This document shows positions 7,888 through 15,964 of a stretch of 64,000 nucleotides of DNA, in pieces (position 1 is the first letter of the stretch; each line of letters begins with the position of its first letter). Position numbers and translations under genes: made by a program. The notes under the pieces are model-generated. The model was given only the letters and a program-made list of their open reading frames with translations, made no database searches and was not told the DNA's origin. This DNA comes from Mycolicibacterium austroafricanum (lineage in GTDB: Bacteria > Actinomycetota > Actinomycetes > Mycobacteriales > Mycobacteriaceae). The DNA lies in the NCBI RefSeq assembly GCF_902705885.1, contig NZ_CACSIP010000023.1, positions 1 to 64,000 of the forward strand, written 5' to 3'.

Positions 7888-7951
7888 TGCTTGAGGATGC
7901 CCCTCCTACCGGCGTGTCACCAAGGCCCCAGTGTGTGCGGCAGGCCGACGT

Positions 7952-7992
7952 CAGTCAGGGATTGACCGCTTCGTGCGCACGAAATCAACGGT
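7952..7992 (+). repeat. Possible decayed array site
   Basis: GTCAGGGATTGACCG agrees with the left-half consensus at about 10 of 15 positions and is followed by the palindrome TTCGTGCGCACGAA, but the right half does not match. It lies between the divergent deaminase and DinB-like genes, where an extra boundary would make sense. Confidence 0.25.
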
Positions 7993-8078
7993 CGGCTGCC
8001 CCGTTATGCCAGGTGTCGCGCCCTACCGACACCCACACAAGACAAGCACCCACACAGATGCGGAATGGAGCAAATGCT

Positions 8079-8519
8079 ATGTCAGACAATCAGATACGCA
8101 ACGGCGATGAGCGGTCGATCATCGAGGGCATGCTCGACCGCAGCCGCGAAGCGCTCATCGACACTGTTCGCGGGCTATCCGAAACCGAGGCCCGACGCCG
8201 GCTTGTCACCTCGTTGACGACGCCGATCTCGCTGATCAAGCATGCCGCCGGCGCCGAGAGGATCTGGTTTCAGCGGTTCTGGGCGGGCCTAGCCGAATCC
8301 GAGTGCGACGGGCACTCGCGCTGCGACGAAGGCACCTTCACCGTGGCCGACGACGAGTCGGTGGCCGACATCATCGCCAAGTTCGAGCGCGCCAGCCAGA
8401 AATCACGGGCGATCGCGGCCAGGCTTCTCCTCGATGACACTAAGGACAACCCGCGAGAAGGAGCCGTCGGCATGCGCGCACGACCTCGGGGTGCCTGTCG
8501 GCAACGTCGTCGTGGATGA
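8079..8519 (+). CDS. DinB/DUF664-family protein, C-terminus altered (unit 3)
   Basis: 146 residues. The DinB-like four-helix fold is visible: MLDRSREALIDTVRGLSETE, LVTSLTTPISLIKHAAGAER (metal-ligand His in KHA), IWFQRFWAG, and VADIIAKFERASQKSR. DUF664 proteins normally continue with an SLRW...HMIEETARHAGHADILRE segment holding the remaining His ligands. Here, after NPREGAVGM, the sequence turns into RARPRGACRQRRRG and stops, so two metal ligands are missing and the protein is probably inactive. The family includes thiol-dependent transferases. GGAG precedes the ATG at 8079. Confidence 0.65.
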   Translation: MSDNQIRNGDERSIIEGMLDRSREALIDTVRGLSETEARRRLVTSLTTPISLIKHAAGAERIWFQRFWAGLAESECDGHSRCDEGTFTVADDESVADIIAKFERASQKSRAIAARLLLDDTKDNPREGAVGMRARPRGACRQRRRG

Positions 8520-8526
8520 CGAGTCG

Positions 8527-8787
8527 ATGACGACTGTCGAGAAAATCGTGAACTCGACGCCACTGTTGGCGGATAGCCCGGCGGCGATCAGAATCGCATC
8601 GAGTACGTTCCATGCACGTCGTGCACGCCGGATCCTTGGTGATGAATCACCGGCATTGGCTGCGCGTTTGATCCGAGCGCGGGACTATTTGCCGATGGAG
8701 TATGGGCTGCTACACGCGGGCTTGGTGGCCTTCGAGGGCTACAGGGAACGGCGTGCCCGTTCCGTTCGGCGGCAGCATCCCAGATGT
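8527..8787 (+). pseudogene. Coding-like remnant of unknown function (unit 3)
   Basis: A frame from the ATG at 8527 (MTTVEKIVNSTPLLADSPAA, then HARRARRILGDESPALAARL and LPMEYGLLHAGLVAFEGY) has protein-like composition, but no stop comes before the array site s4 and no family was recognised. It may be a degraded gene end left between DinB and s4, or chance. Confidence 0.25.
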
Positions 8788-8828
8788 GAGACAAGATTTG
8801 ATTGTGCTCGTTTCTCTACAAGCGAGAC
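8788..8828 (+). repeat. Array site s4 (41 bp)
   Basis: GAGACAAGATTTGATT, then GTGCTCG, then TTTCTCTACAAGCGAGAC. Right half is identical to s8. CTCGTTT and AAGCGAG can pair. Ends unit 3. Confidence 0.9.
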
Positions 8829-8926
8829 GGGGCTTGGGTGGGTGCAACCCAAAGAACGCTCACTTCAGCGCTCGCTCGCCGTAGCATCGGCTCTCCGTGA
8901 AGGTCTGAAACTGAGAGACTGTTGTG

Positions 8927-9853
8927 ATGGCTTGGGCGCCTGAATCTGAGGCACTTCGTGGTTGTGTCGCGGTGGTTGCCGGCGCAACTAGAGGCGCTGG
9001 GCGCGGTATCGCCGCAGCCCTTGGTGAGGTCGGCGCAACCGTGATCTGCACCGGCCGCAGCAGCGTCACGGGCACCGGCGGATCCGACTATGACCGGCCC
9101 GAGACCATCGAGGAGACCGCCGGTCTGGTCACCCGGCTGGGCGGCAACGGGATCGCAATCCAGGTCGACCACCTCGACTCCGAGCAGGTTCGCGTGCTGG
9201 CCGAACGCGTGCGCGTCGAGCATGGCCGTATCCACGTGCTGGTCAACGACATCTGGGGGGCCGAGGTTCTCAAGGGCACGCCCGCGACCTGGAACACCCC
9301 CATCTGGGAACACGACCTCGACGACGGCCTGCGGATCTTGCGCCTGGCCATCGACACCCACCTCATCACATCCCACCATCTGCTTCCGTTGCTGATCGGC
9401 GAGCCCGGCGGGCTGCTCGTAGAAGTGACCGATGGAACTCGCGACTACAACGCCTCGCGGTACCGGATCTCGGCGTTCTACGACCTCGCCAAGGTCGCAG
9501 TGAACCGCCTGGCGTTCTCCCAAGGCCATGAGCTGAAAGAACACGGAGCCACGGCGGTGGCGATCACCCCGGGCTGGTTGCGTTCGGAGATGATGCTCGC
9601 GAATTTTGGTGTCACGGAGGGCAACTGGCGCACTGCTGTGGCACCGGGCGGCATCGAGGGATACCCCAGCGCCCCGGAAGGTTTCGCGGCCTCAGAATCA
9701 CCGCGCTACGTCGGGCGTGGAGTCGCTGCGCTGGCCGCCGATCCGGAGCGGGCGAGGTGGAACCAGTGCTCGCTCACCTCTGCGCAACTCGCCCGAGAGT
9801 ACGGATTCACCGACATCGACGGCTCCCAGCCTGACAGCTGGGCCGATCAGTAA
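8927..9853 (+). CDS. Short-chain dehydrogenase/reductase (unit 4)
   Basis: 308 residues. Rossmann nucleotide-binding motif VVAGATRGAGRGIAAALGE near residues 18-36, with TGRSS after the second strand (Arg suggests NADPH preference). The catalytic Tyr-Lys pair is in YDLAK after SAFYD. Ends with a long C-terminal extension (YPSAPEGFAASESPRYVGRG) shared by many actinobacterial SDRs annotated as epoxide or xenobiotic reductases; substrate unknown. NDIW replaces the usual NNAG after strand 4. Only gene in the unit; an alternative GTG start lies one codon upstream. Confidence 0.88.
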   Translation: MAWAPESEALRGCVAVVAGATRGAGRGIAAALGEVGATVICTGRSSVTGTGGSDYDRPETIEETAGLVTRLGGNGIAIQVDHLDSEQVRVLAERVRVEHGRIHVLVNDIWGAEVLKGTPATWNTPIWEHDLDDGLRILRLAIDTHLITSHHLLPLLIGEPGGLLVEVTDGTRDYNASRYRISAFYDLAKVAVNRLAFSQGHELKEHGATAVAITPGWLRSEMMLANFGVTEGNWRTAVAPGGIEGYPSAPEGFAASESPRYVGRGVAALAADPERARWNQCSLTSAQLAREYGFTDIDGSQPDSWADQ

Positions 9854-9955
9854 TGAAGTCCTGCGTGATGAGTGGCCCGAGGATGTGCCAAGTCGGACGA
9901 TAAGCATCCCCGGACACCTGGAAGCAAGTTTCCGACGCCAACCCCCCTATTAGCT

Positions 9956-9996
9956 GAGACAGGTTCTGCGTCGACCAACTTCTCTACAAACGAGAC
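9956..9996 (+). repeat. Array site s5 (41 bp)
   Basis: GAGACAGGTTCTGCGT, then CGACCAAC, then TTCTCTACAAACGAGAC. Ends unit 4. Confidence 0.9.
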
Positions 9997-10080
9997 AGAG
10001 TGGGCGGGTCCTGGCGTCAAGCCGCGGCTTAGCCGCACCCACTCCCGGAGCGGCCATCCCCCGGCCAAAGACCGTACTGA

Positions 10081-10977
10081 CTAGGCGCCGTCACGGTGTT
10101 CTTTCACGAACTGTCGGATACAAGCATTCACCTCGTCAGGAAGCTCGGCAGGCAAGGCGTGAGTGGCTTTGGGCCACAGGCGATACCGCCACCCGGGGAC
10201 TACAGATTCTATTCGCCGAATTCCCTTATCTGAATTGTGGACGGTGTTGCCCGCCAGAAGAACCTGGACCGGAGGATTCACTGAACGTAGCAGGCGCACA
10301 CTAGGGAGAAATGGGAACGCGCCACGCATCGGTGGCGTGAAGGCGGCGAATCCGGCAACAAACAGCCCAGTGAGCATGTCACTGAAACTGCCCGGCGGAT
10401 GCTGACCCATAATCCACGCGGCGCCACGTTGAGCCCGCACGGAACGCGGGCGCCGACCCAGCAGCCCAAAATGCCGCCAGCACCGCACAGAGAGTCTCGT
10501 TACCGTGCTAGCCGGATCAATCAGCGTCACGGTCGCTAAACGACTAGGCTCCCGCGCCGCGGTCTGGGTGACATGCCACCCCCCATTGGAATGCCCAACC
10601 AAATGCACATCGCGCAGCCCGATGCCCGCTAGAACTGCATCAATGGTGCGCGCGCAGCCTGCAGCCGTCAGCGCTGGTTTCGACCGAATACTCGCTCCGG
10701 GCTGGCCCAACATGTCCATCGTATAAACGGTGAAATCGCCAGTCAGACCCTTGATTTGTTCGCACCACATAGCCGAAGTCAGGTAAAAGCCGTGTACCAG
10801 TACGACCGGCACACCGCCGCTCGGCCCGTGCTGATACACCCGGACAATGCCGAACTCGGTCGGAACGTCAAGCACGACATCCGGCGGTGGGGTCAATGCC
10901 CGAAGCTCGTCATAGGTTGCCAGATAGCGCCGACGAGCGTCGGAGCTCTTGAACCCCCCGTCAATCAAACGAAACAA
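10081..10977 (-). CDS. Alpha/beta hydrolase (unit 5)
   Basis: 298 residues. Oxyanion-hole motif VVLVHGFYLTSAMW, nucleophile elbow VGHSNGGWH (Ser), an acid candidate in LIDPAS/LLAGNTVHNSDKG, and the catalytic His in PKATHALPAELPDEVN near the C-terminus. The lid region carries PPGSFSDMLTGLFVAGF. Family members hydrolyse esters, lactones or haloalkanes; the substrate cannot be read. The frame starts at a TTG at 10977; no better ATG/GTG restores the N-terminus MFRLIDGGFKSSDARRRYL. Only gene between s5 and s6, minus strand. Confidence 0.85.
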   Translation of the reverse strand: MFRLIDGGFKSSDARRRYLATYDELRALTPPPDVVLDVPTEFGIVRVYQHGPSGGVPVVLVHGFYLTSAMWCEQIKGLTGDFTVYTMDMLGQPGASIRSKPALTAAGCARTIDAVLAGIGLRDVHLVGHSNGGWHVTQTAAREPSRLATVTLIDPASTVTRLSVRCWRHFGLLGRRPRSVRAQRGAAWIMGQHPPGSFSDMLTGLFVAGFAAFTPPMRGAFPFLPSVRLLRSVNPPVQVLLAGNTVHNSDKGIRRIESVVPGWRYRLWPKATHALPAELPDEVNACIRQFVKEHRDGA

Positions 10978-11108
10978 GAGGCAACCCTGCCGCCGTTCTG
11001 TTAGTCCTCCGGCCTTTACTGCAGCACTCCATTATTGGGAAGGTACATCTCTGGCGTCGTGTCAGAAACCACCACCCGGTTACCCCCACAGGTCGTCCCC
11101 TGCGTTGC

Positions 11109-11149
11109 GAGAGAGGATCTGAGTCGTCCAACTTCTCTAGAAATGAGAT
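11109..11149 (+). repeat. Array site s6 (41 bp)
   Basis: GAGAGAGGATCTGAGT, then CGTCCAAC, then TTCTCTAGAAATGAGAT. Closest relative of variant site s0. Ends unit 5. Confidence 0.9.
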
Positions 11150-11191
11150 GACCCTGTGGTTCTCGCGCCGCACAACTCTGGCTCTGGCGGC

Positions 11192-11830
11192 TCAGCCTCG
11201 TTCAGCGGGCAAGCGGCGAAGAAGTGTGGCCGCTCCCTGACCGGACAGTTCGCCGAAAGCTGCCGAGCGGCCGGCGAGGGTCATCAGCAGTGCCTCTCCC
11301 GGTGCACGCACTTCGGGTCCGCTGCCGTACCTCCAGTCCACATCGGTCGCAATCAGTTGTAGCCCCCGGCCACGCCATGCGCTGCACAGGATCGGCACAT
11401 AGAGCGATCGCTGTAAGGCAGCGCGGAGGCGCTGGGGCGGAATGACGCGCGCGATGCCCAGGGGCCGGCGGATATCTTGCTGGTGGATCATGGCATCGAG
11501 GAGGCCGATGGTGCCTCCGAATGCAGCCATGTAGCCACGTGGCTGCGCACGCTGTCGAATCAGGTCGACCAATTCAGCCGTCCCCAGATCGACGTAGTCA
11601 GCGATGGCGTTGGCGTTGAAGCGGTCCATGCTGCCGCCCGCATCGAGAAGGCGTTTTTTCGCGATCTGGGCATAGGAGAGTCCGTCGTAACTGATGACAT
11701 GTGCGGCGAGATCACGTACCCGCCACTGGCTACACAGGGTCGGGTGGCTCCATTGGGCGGGATTGAAATCGGCAAGCAAGTTGGCAAGGTCTTCTCGCTC
11801 GCTTCGAACCATGGCGACGACACTCGCCAT
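11192..11830 (-). CDS. MDMPI/DinB-like protein (unit 6)
   Basis: 212 residues of the mycothiol-dependent maleylpyruvate isomerase-like family (TIGR03083 type). Features: MVRSEREDLANLLADFNPAQ, the conserved WRVRDLAAHVISYD (metal His), LLDAMIHQQDIRRPLG (second ligand region with HQQD) and the C-terminal GPEVRAPGEALLMTLAGRSAA. Such proteins bind a divalent metal and act with mycothiol. Start ATG at 11830. A clear paralogue lies outside the array at 23.7 kb, next to a stub of an FAD monooxygenase, repeating this unit's gene partners. Last gene of a three-gene minus-strand group. Confidence 0.85.
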   Translation of the reverse strand: MASVVAMVRSEREDLANLLADFNPAQWSHPTLCSQWRVRDLAAHVISYDGLSYAQIAKKRLLDAGGSMDRFNANAIADYVDLGTAELVDLIRQRAQPRGYMAAFGGTIGLLDAMIHQQDIRRPLGIARVIPPQRLRAALQRSLYVPILCSAWRGRGLQLIATDVDWRYGSGPEVRAPGEALLMTLAGRSAAFGELSGQGAATLLRRLPAERG

Positions 11831-11832
11831 CG

Positions 11833-12291
11833 TCAATCGCGCCCCACAGCGGGCAACACCTGCGACGTCGCGCGCGATCGCAGGACTGCAAGCCCGACGA
11901 GGCCGAAAACAATGTCGGCGATGATTTCGAAAACTGCAGTCACCCAAGAGAACCAGGTGATCCGCGCAGCCGGCAACGCATTGATGAAGCTGTCACTAAA
12001 GAAGCCCCACGTCGGCAGCAGATGTGCAACGGCGAAGCCCGCTGCGCTGACAAAACCAACGACCACTGCAGCATGCGGTGCCCATCGGCTACCGAGAAAC
12101 ACCAGCATGATCGTGAGGACAGCTAAGGCGATTTGAGTCATTCCCGCCACCATCACTGCGGGCGGGATGACATCCATGCCTCGCCGCAAGTGGTCCGCGC
12201 CGTGCAGCGCTACCGCAGCTCCAAAGATTGCGGCGCTGAGACGGAATCGGTTGTCCCAGCGATCCCGGCTGAGCTGTGATTGTCCGCGCAC
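11833..12291 (-). CDS. Four-helix membrane protein of unknown function (unit 6)
   Basis: 152 residues from the GTG at 12291. Four hydrophobic segments: LSAAIFGAAVALHGADHL, PPAVMVAGMTQIALAVLTIM, HAAVVVGFVSAAGFAVAHLL and ITWFSWVTAVFEIIADIVFG. No family was assigned. It begins 130 bp after the FAD monooxygenase stop on the same strand and ends two bases before the MDMPI gene start, so the last two genes are probably co-translated. A 17-bp palindrome lies just upstream, which may control it. Confidence 0.65.
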   Translation of the reverse strand: MRGQSQLSRDRWDNRFRLSAAIFGAAVALHGADHLRRGMDVIPPAVMVAGMTQIALAVLTIMLVFLGSRWAPHAAVVVGFVSAAGFAVAHLLPTWGFFSDSFINALPAARITWFSWVTAVFEIIADIVFGLVGLAVLRSRATSQVLPAVGRD

Positions 12292-12317
12292 GTGAACCCC
12301 TCGTCGCGCCAAACTGC

Positions 12318-12334
12318 TACTACACGCGGTAGTA
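12318..12334. promoter_or_regulatory. Palindromic operator candidate upstream of the unit 6 membrane gene
   Basis: TACTAC and GTAGTA are separated by ACGCG, 27 bp upstream of the GTG at 12291. Size and symmetry fit a dimeric repressor site, but no regulator gene is in the unit. Confidence 0.45.
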
Positions 12335-12422
12335 CTTTTGCGCAACGAAGTACAGGGCGCGATTCCGCTATTTACAGACAAAGACAGTGCTCGGCTTGGC
12401 GAAGGGAATTCGGACTGCGCCG

Positions 12423-13493
12423 TCAGGTTGCGCTCAGGGATGGCTGCCATCGGCTCACTGAGCCTGCCATTGCGCTGAAGAGTCGGTCGGGTGTGACGGC
12501 CAGTGACATGTTGCGCGCCGTTTCCAGCGCGGAGATCCTCGGTGTGGCGAAGTACGACCCGGCGTTGGACGCGGCGTACAACGTCAGCAAGCGCCTTCTT
12601 CGCTTGGACAGTCCCGAGATACTGTCACGGGCCAAGGTGATCGCGTCCTCCATCGCCAGCGCGGCGCCTTGGCCGAAGGTGGGCCGCATGGGATGGGCTG
12701 CGTCGCCGATCAGCACCACCTTGCCGCGCATCAAATGACGAGGCGGCCGAGCTTCGAAAATTTCGGGGGTAGAGACCTGGCTCGACCAGGCGGCGTCGAT
12801 GAGGCTAGGGAGCGGATCAGGCCAGGTTTGGTAGTCATCCAGTCGCGCCTCGGGGCGGGTCGTGCCGCCGTAGATGTAGGTGCGCCCGTCGTGGAGCGGC
12901 AGTATCCCGAAATCGTTGGTGCACCCCCAGATTGGACCGAATCCGGCAGAAAGCTCGCGATCGACGATCCAGGACCAGCCCCGTATGCCGGTGGATCGAA
13001 CCGGGGATGCCTTGGGCCATAACGATGTCCTGCACACTCCACGTGCTCCATCAGCTGCGACGATCAAATCGAACCGCTGCTCGGAATCGCCGACGGAGAG
13101 CACGCCGTCCGCACTGACCTGGGTCACCGTGCTGCTGTAATGCAGGCAATCGTGCGGAAGTTCGTCGGCAAGCCACCTGAGCAGCTCGCGCCGGGGGACG
13201 GCGGCGTACTGCCTCCCGCCAGTGAGTTCGGCCAAGGTCCGACGGATGAGCACACGGCCCGCCGGCGTTCGTACAGTGGCGGGCGTGTGTGACCACGGTT
13301 CAGTCTTAACGCGGTCGCGAACACCAAGGATCGATAGGCACGCCAAGGCGTTCGCGGCCAGGGAGATCGCTCCACCAGCAAAGGTGGGCCCGCCTGCCTT
13401 CTCGAACAAGCTGACATCGTGGCCGCCTCGACGGAACATGATCGCTGCCGCCAACCCTGCGAATCCACCACCGACGATCCCCACCCTCATCAC
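12423..13493 (-). CDS. FAD-dependent monooxygenase, class A (unit 6)
   Basis: 356 residues. N-terminal dinucleotide motif VGIVGGGFAGLAAAIMFRRG, the central DG motif in FDLIVAADGARGVCR, and the second FAD motif GDAAHPMRPTFGQGAALAME are intact, as in aromatic hydroxylases and the tetracycline-oxidising TetX-like group. The C-terminus ends MAGSVSRWQPSLSAT. NAD(P)H-dependent hydroxylation of an aromatic or antibiotic substrate is the expected reaction; substrate unknown. First gene of the minus-strand group in unit 6. A decayed copy of its C-terminus sits at 23.6 kb. Confidence 0.88.
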   Translation of the reverse strand: MMRVGIVGGGFAGLAAAIMFRRGGHDVSLFEKAGGPTFAGGAISLAANALACLSILGVRDRVKTEPWSHTPATVRTPAGRVLIRRTLAELTGGRQYAAVPRRELLRWLADELPHDCLHYSSTVTQVSADGVLSVGDSEQRFDLIVAADGARGVCRTSLWPKASPVRSTGIRGWSWIVDRELSAGFGPIWGCTNDFGILPLHDGRTYIYGGTTRPEARLDDYQTWPDPLPSLIDAAWSSQVSTPEIFEARPPRHLMRGKVVLIGDAAHPMRPTFGQGAALAMEDAITLARDSISGLSKRRRRLLTLYAASNAGSYFATPRISALETARNMSLAVTPDRLFSAMAGSVSRWQPSLSAT

Positions 13494-13561
13494 CCAACGC
13501 TACGACGAGCTGTAGTAGATGTCGAGAGCGCGGAGTGCGGCGCCATTGCCGCCAAGCATCC

Positions 13562-13602
13562 GAGACAGAATCTGAGCCGTCCCCATTCTGTAGAAATGAG
13601 AC
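13562..13602 (+). repeat. Array site s7 (41 bp)
   Basis: GAGACAGAATCTGAGC, then CGTCCCCA, then TTCTGTAGAAATGAGAC. Ends unit 6; 68 bp upstream of the monooxygenase start. Confidence 0.9.
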
Positions 13603-13674
13603 ACGCCGCAATCGTCGAGTACCGAACCAGAGCAGTCTGGGGGGCTCGCCGTCTTCCGCCGTGGGCGGTGTTGG

Positions 13675-14358
13675 TTACGGTGCGAGTCGCGGGATGGGCT
13701 GGTCGTCGTCGCGTGGACCGAAGAACCCGAATGCGTCGACGAGCTGCGTGCCAGGCGCCGGCGACCAATTCCACGTCCGGATCTGGCGCCGTGAACGGCG
13801 ACTGAACATGGCGCGTAGCAGCTCATAGCCATCGGCGTGCAGTGTGACGGTGGTGTCACCGGAACCGCAGCGCCATTCGTCGTCGTATTCGTCGCGGACA
13901 ACGACCGAGGCAATGCCGCGCAGCCGCCGTCCGAGCAGCCGCATCATCACCGGAAGAAACGGGTCGTACCAGTGGACGCGATCCGGCCGGGCCAAGCCCA
14001 AGGCCTCATGCAAATCGGCTTCATGGCAGATGAGGTCAGCGGCGATATTCGGGCCGTCAAACGTCTGGCCCACCAGCCCTGCCTCGATGGCCGGCCCGAG
14101 GCGGTCCCACTCGGCGAGCAGCTCGTCGAGGCACGCGTCGTGTCGTTCAGCGACGTGTCGCGCGGTCCAGGCGTCGCCCGGTGCTCCCTCAACCCGACCA
14201 CACACCGCATCTGATGCGCCGCCGACCAGGTGAGACAGCAGGTCGTGAATCGACCACTCGGGGGTCGCGGGCACCGAGCGCCGCAGTTCGTCGGTGTCGA
14301 GCGAGGCGACCAGTTCGGTAACCCGGTGGCGGGTGTCGCGGTAGGTGACGTCAAGCAT
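13675..14358 (-). CDS. Second MDMPI-like protein (unit 7)
   Basis: 227 residues. Mycothiol-dependent maleylpyruvate isomerase-like N-terminal domain: RVTELVASLDTDELRRSVPA, then WSIHDLLSHLVGGASD (metal His), ERHDACLDELLAEWDRLGP and ADLICHEADLHEALGL (HEADLH, second ligand cluster). The C-terminal domain (VVVRDEYDDEWRCGSGDTTV) fits the sterol-carrier-like extension of this family, ending near FGFFGPRDD. Distinct from the unit 6 paralogue. Minus strand. Confidence 0.85.
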   Translation of the reverse strand: MLDVTYRDTRHRVTELVASLDTDELRRSVPATPEWSIHDLLSHLVGGASDAVCGRVEGAPGDAWTARHVAERHDACLDELLAEWDRLGPAIEAGLVGQTFDGPNIAADLICHEADLHEALGLARPDRVHWYDPFLPVMMRLLGRRLRGIASVVVRDEYDDEWRCGSGDTTVTLHADGYELLRAMFSRRSRRQIRTWNWSPAPGTQLVDAFGFFGPRDDDQPIPRLAP

Positions 14359-14545
14359 GGGCAGCCGCCGGGGCGTGGTGGCGGTCGCCGCTGCTGCGCG
14401 GCTGTGCGTGGAGGCGCGGTGCTCGATGCGGTTGCGGCGCAGTCGATTGCGCCAACAGGCGGGTTGTACGCCATCGACGGATGGTAGCTCGTGTCGGCGT
14501 TCGCCGTGCTGCGTCGAGCTGATCGTGATGGGTCATGTGTGTGTC

Positions 14546-14565
14546 CTCCCGGCGCCCGCCGGGAG
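14546..14565. terminator. GC-rich hairpin between the two unit 7 genes
   Basis: CTCCCGGCG and CGCCGGGAG form a nearly continuous palindrome between the methyltransferase 3' end and the MDMPI-like start. It could end methyltransferase transcription; there is no T-tract. Confidence 0.4.
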
Positions 14566-14621
14566 CCCACCCGCAGACGCTAACACAAAAATAAGAAACA
14601 TAAGGTATCGGTAAGGAAAGT

Positions 14622-15104
14622 TTAAGGCGGTGGGGTCCGGTGATCTTGGTGGCAGGGGGCCTCGAAGCACGGATGCGGCACTGTGAAGGCAAACCACCCA
14701 CCAGAGCGCAGCACTCGTTGGACCAATCCAGGGGCGGCATCGAGATCAGCCATGTTGTTCAGCGACAACGCTGCCGGCACACCATCCATGGAAATGTCAG
14801 GCACGGTGTGCAGGGTGGTTCCGTCATCGACGCGGTAGATAACTCCAGCCAATGGGGCATGCTCGGCCGCTTCGGCATCCGCGATCAGCGTGCGTGTGGG
14901 ATCTATGCCCACGACGCGTGCTCCGGCGGTTGCCGGCGCTCGGCTGACGATGGCCTCACCGCAACCAACGTCAAGAACATCGAGACCAAAAACTTTGCCT
15001 GACAGAGCATTCAGCAGAACGTCCCGCGAGAACTGGTACGTCGCCGACCTGCCGCGAACTAGTTCGGCGTACCGATCCGCGATACCCTCCCAATTGTCTT
15101 CCAC
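14622..15104 (-). pseudogene. Class I SAM methyltransferase, 3'-truncated (unit 7)
   Basis: About 160 residues from the GTG at 15104: WEGIADRYAELVRG, the SAM-binding motif LDVLDVGCGEAIVSR, VVGIDPTRTLIADAE (acidic end of strand 2), MDGVPAALSLNNMADLD and RSGGWFAFTVPHPCFE. Relatives continue for about 80-100 residues after the PHPCFE strand; here the frame ends in CHQDHRTPPP, so the C-terminal substrate-recognition half is gone. Its 5' end lies 37 bp from s8. Confidence 0.7.
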
Positions 15105-15140
15105 CAGTGCCGATCTGGTCCAGTACAAGGTGTAGCTGGT

Positions 15141-15181
15141 GAGACAAGATGTGATCATTCCCGTTTCTCTACAAGCGAGAC
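15141..15181 (+). repeat. Array site s8 (41 bp)
   Basis: GAGACAAGATGTGATC, then ATTCCCG, then TTTCTCTACAAGCGAGAC. Ends unit 7. Confidence 0.9.
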
Positions 15182-15478
15182 AGGAGTGCACCGCCTCCCG
15201 GGTACGGCAAGGTTTAGTTCCCAGTTTGCCGGGGCGTCATTTCGGGACGCGGTTGGCGCGTTTTGCGGTTCCCTTCCGCGATGAGACGCCAGACTGAGTC
15301 TGGACTTGCCGCTCGACGGTGGCGGTGAGCCGGCAGTTGAGCGGGGGCCTATGTCTGAGATCGAGACGGCGCGAGTGTGCCTCAGTCGGGACCGTGCCGT
15401 ACTCGACATGGCTGGCGGTCGTTGTGATAGTTCGGCGCGGGGTCTGCAACGGCTGGTCTTCTCGGTAGTGGCTTCGCC
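15182..15478. other. Leader region of the unit 8 operon
   Basis: About 300 bases without a recognisable gene. A perfect 15-bp palindrome, CCAGACT-G-AGTCTGG, lies at 15289-15303 and is a candidate operator for the MoxR/DUF58 operon. Confidence 0.35.
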
Positions 15479-15964
15479 GTGAGGGTGTTCGTGTTGTTGG
15501 GGCTGTGTGCGTTGGTGGCCGCTGAGGCGGTCGGGCTTGCGCTGCCCCGTCTGAGTGCGGCGTCGTGGTTCCCTGGTATCGCACTGGCACTGGCACTGGG
15601 GGCTGCCCGGTGGCTGCTGTTTCGTGGGTCCCGACCCGAGCCGGTTGACGACGCGGCCGATGGCACGGGGACTGCGCTGGGTCGGTGGGTGGAGCGGACA
15701 GAGTCTCAGATCGCGTGGTCGGAGGCCACGCGGGCGGACTGGGACCGGCGGTTGCGGCCCACGCTGGCGCGGCAATTTGAAATGGCAAGCCGGCAGCCAC
15801 GGGCGAGAAACCCGGCGGCATTCGAGGCCACAGGCCGCGTCCACTTTGGCGATGACCTGTGGGCCTGGGTTGATCCGGAGAACGTCTCGAGCACGGGCAC
15901 ACGTGAACCGGGTCCGGGACGGGCGGTATTCATCGGCATTATCGAGCGTTTGGAGCGCATGTGA
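15479..15964 (+). CDS. Small membrane protein of the MoxR/DUF58 operon (unit 8)
   Basis: 161 residues from GTG. Two N-terminal hydrophobic helices (VFVLLGLCALVAAEAVGLAL and FPGIALALALGAARWLLF), then a cytoplasmic domain with LGRWVERTESQIAWSEATRA, WDRRLRPTLARQFEMASRQP and WAWVDPENV. Proteins of this architecture commonly sit with MoxR ATPases and DUF58 proteins in actinobacteria. The stop overlaps the next start (ATGTGA), implying translational coupling. Confidence 0.75.
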   Translation: MRVFVLLGLCALVAAEAVGLALPRLSAASWFPGIALALALGAARWLLFRGSRPEPVDDAADGTGTALGRWVERTESQIAWSEATRADWDRRLRPTLARQFEMASRQPRARNPAAFEATGRVHFGDDLWAWVDPENVSSTGTREPGPGRAVFIGIIERLERM

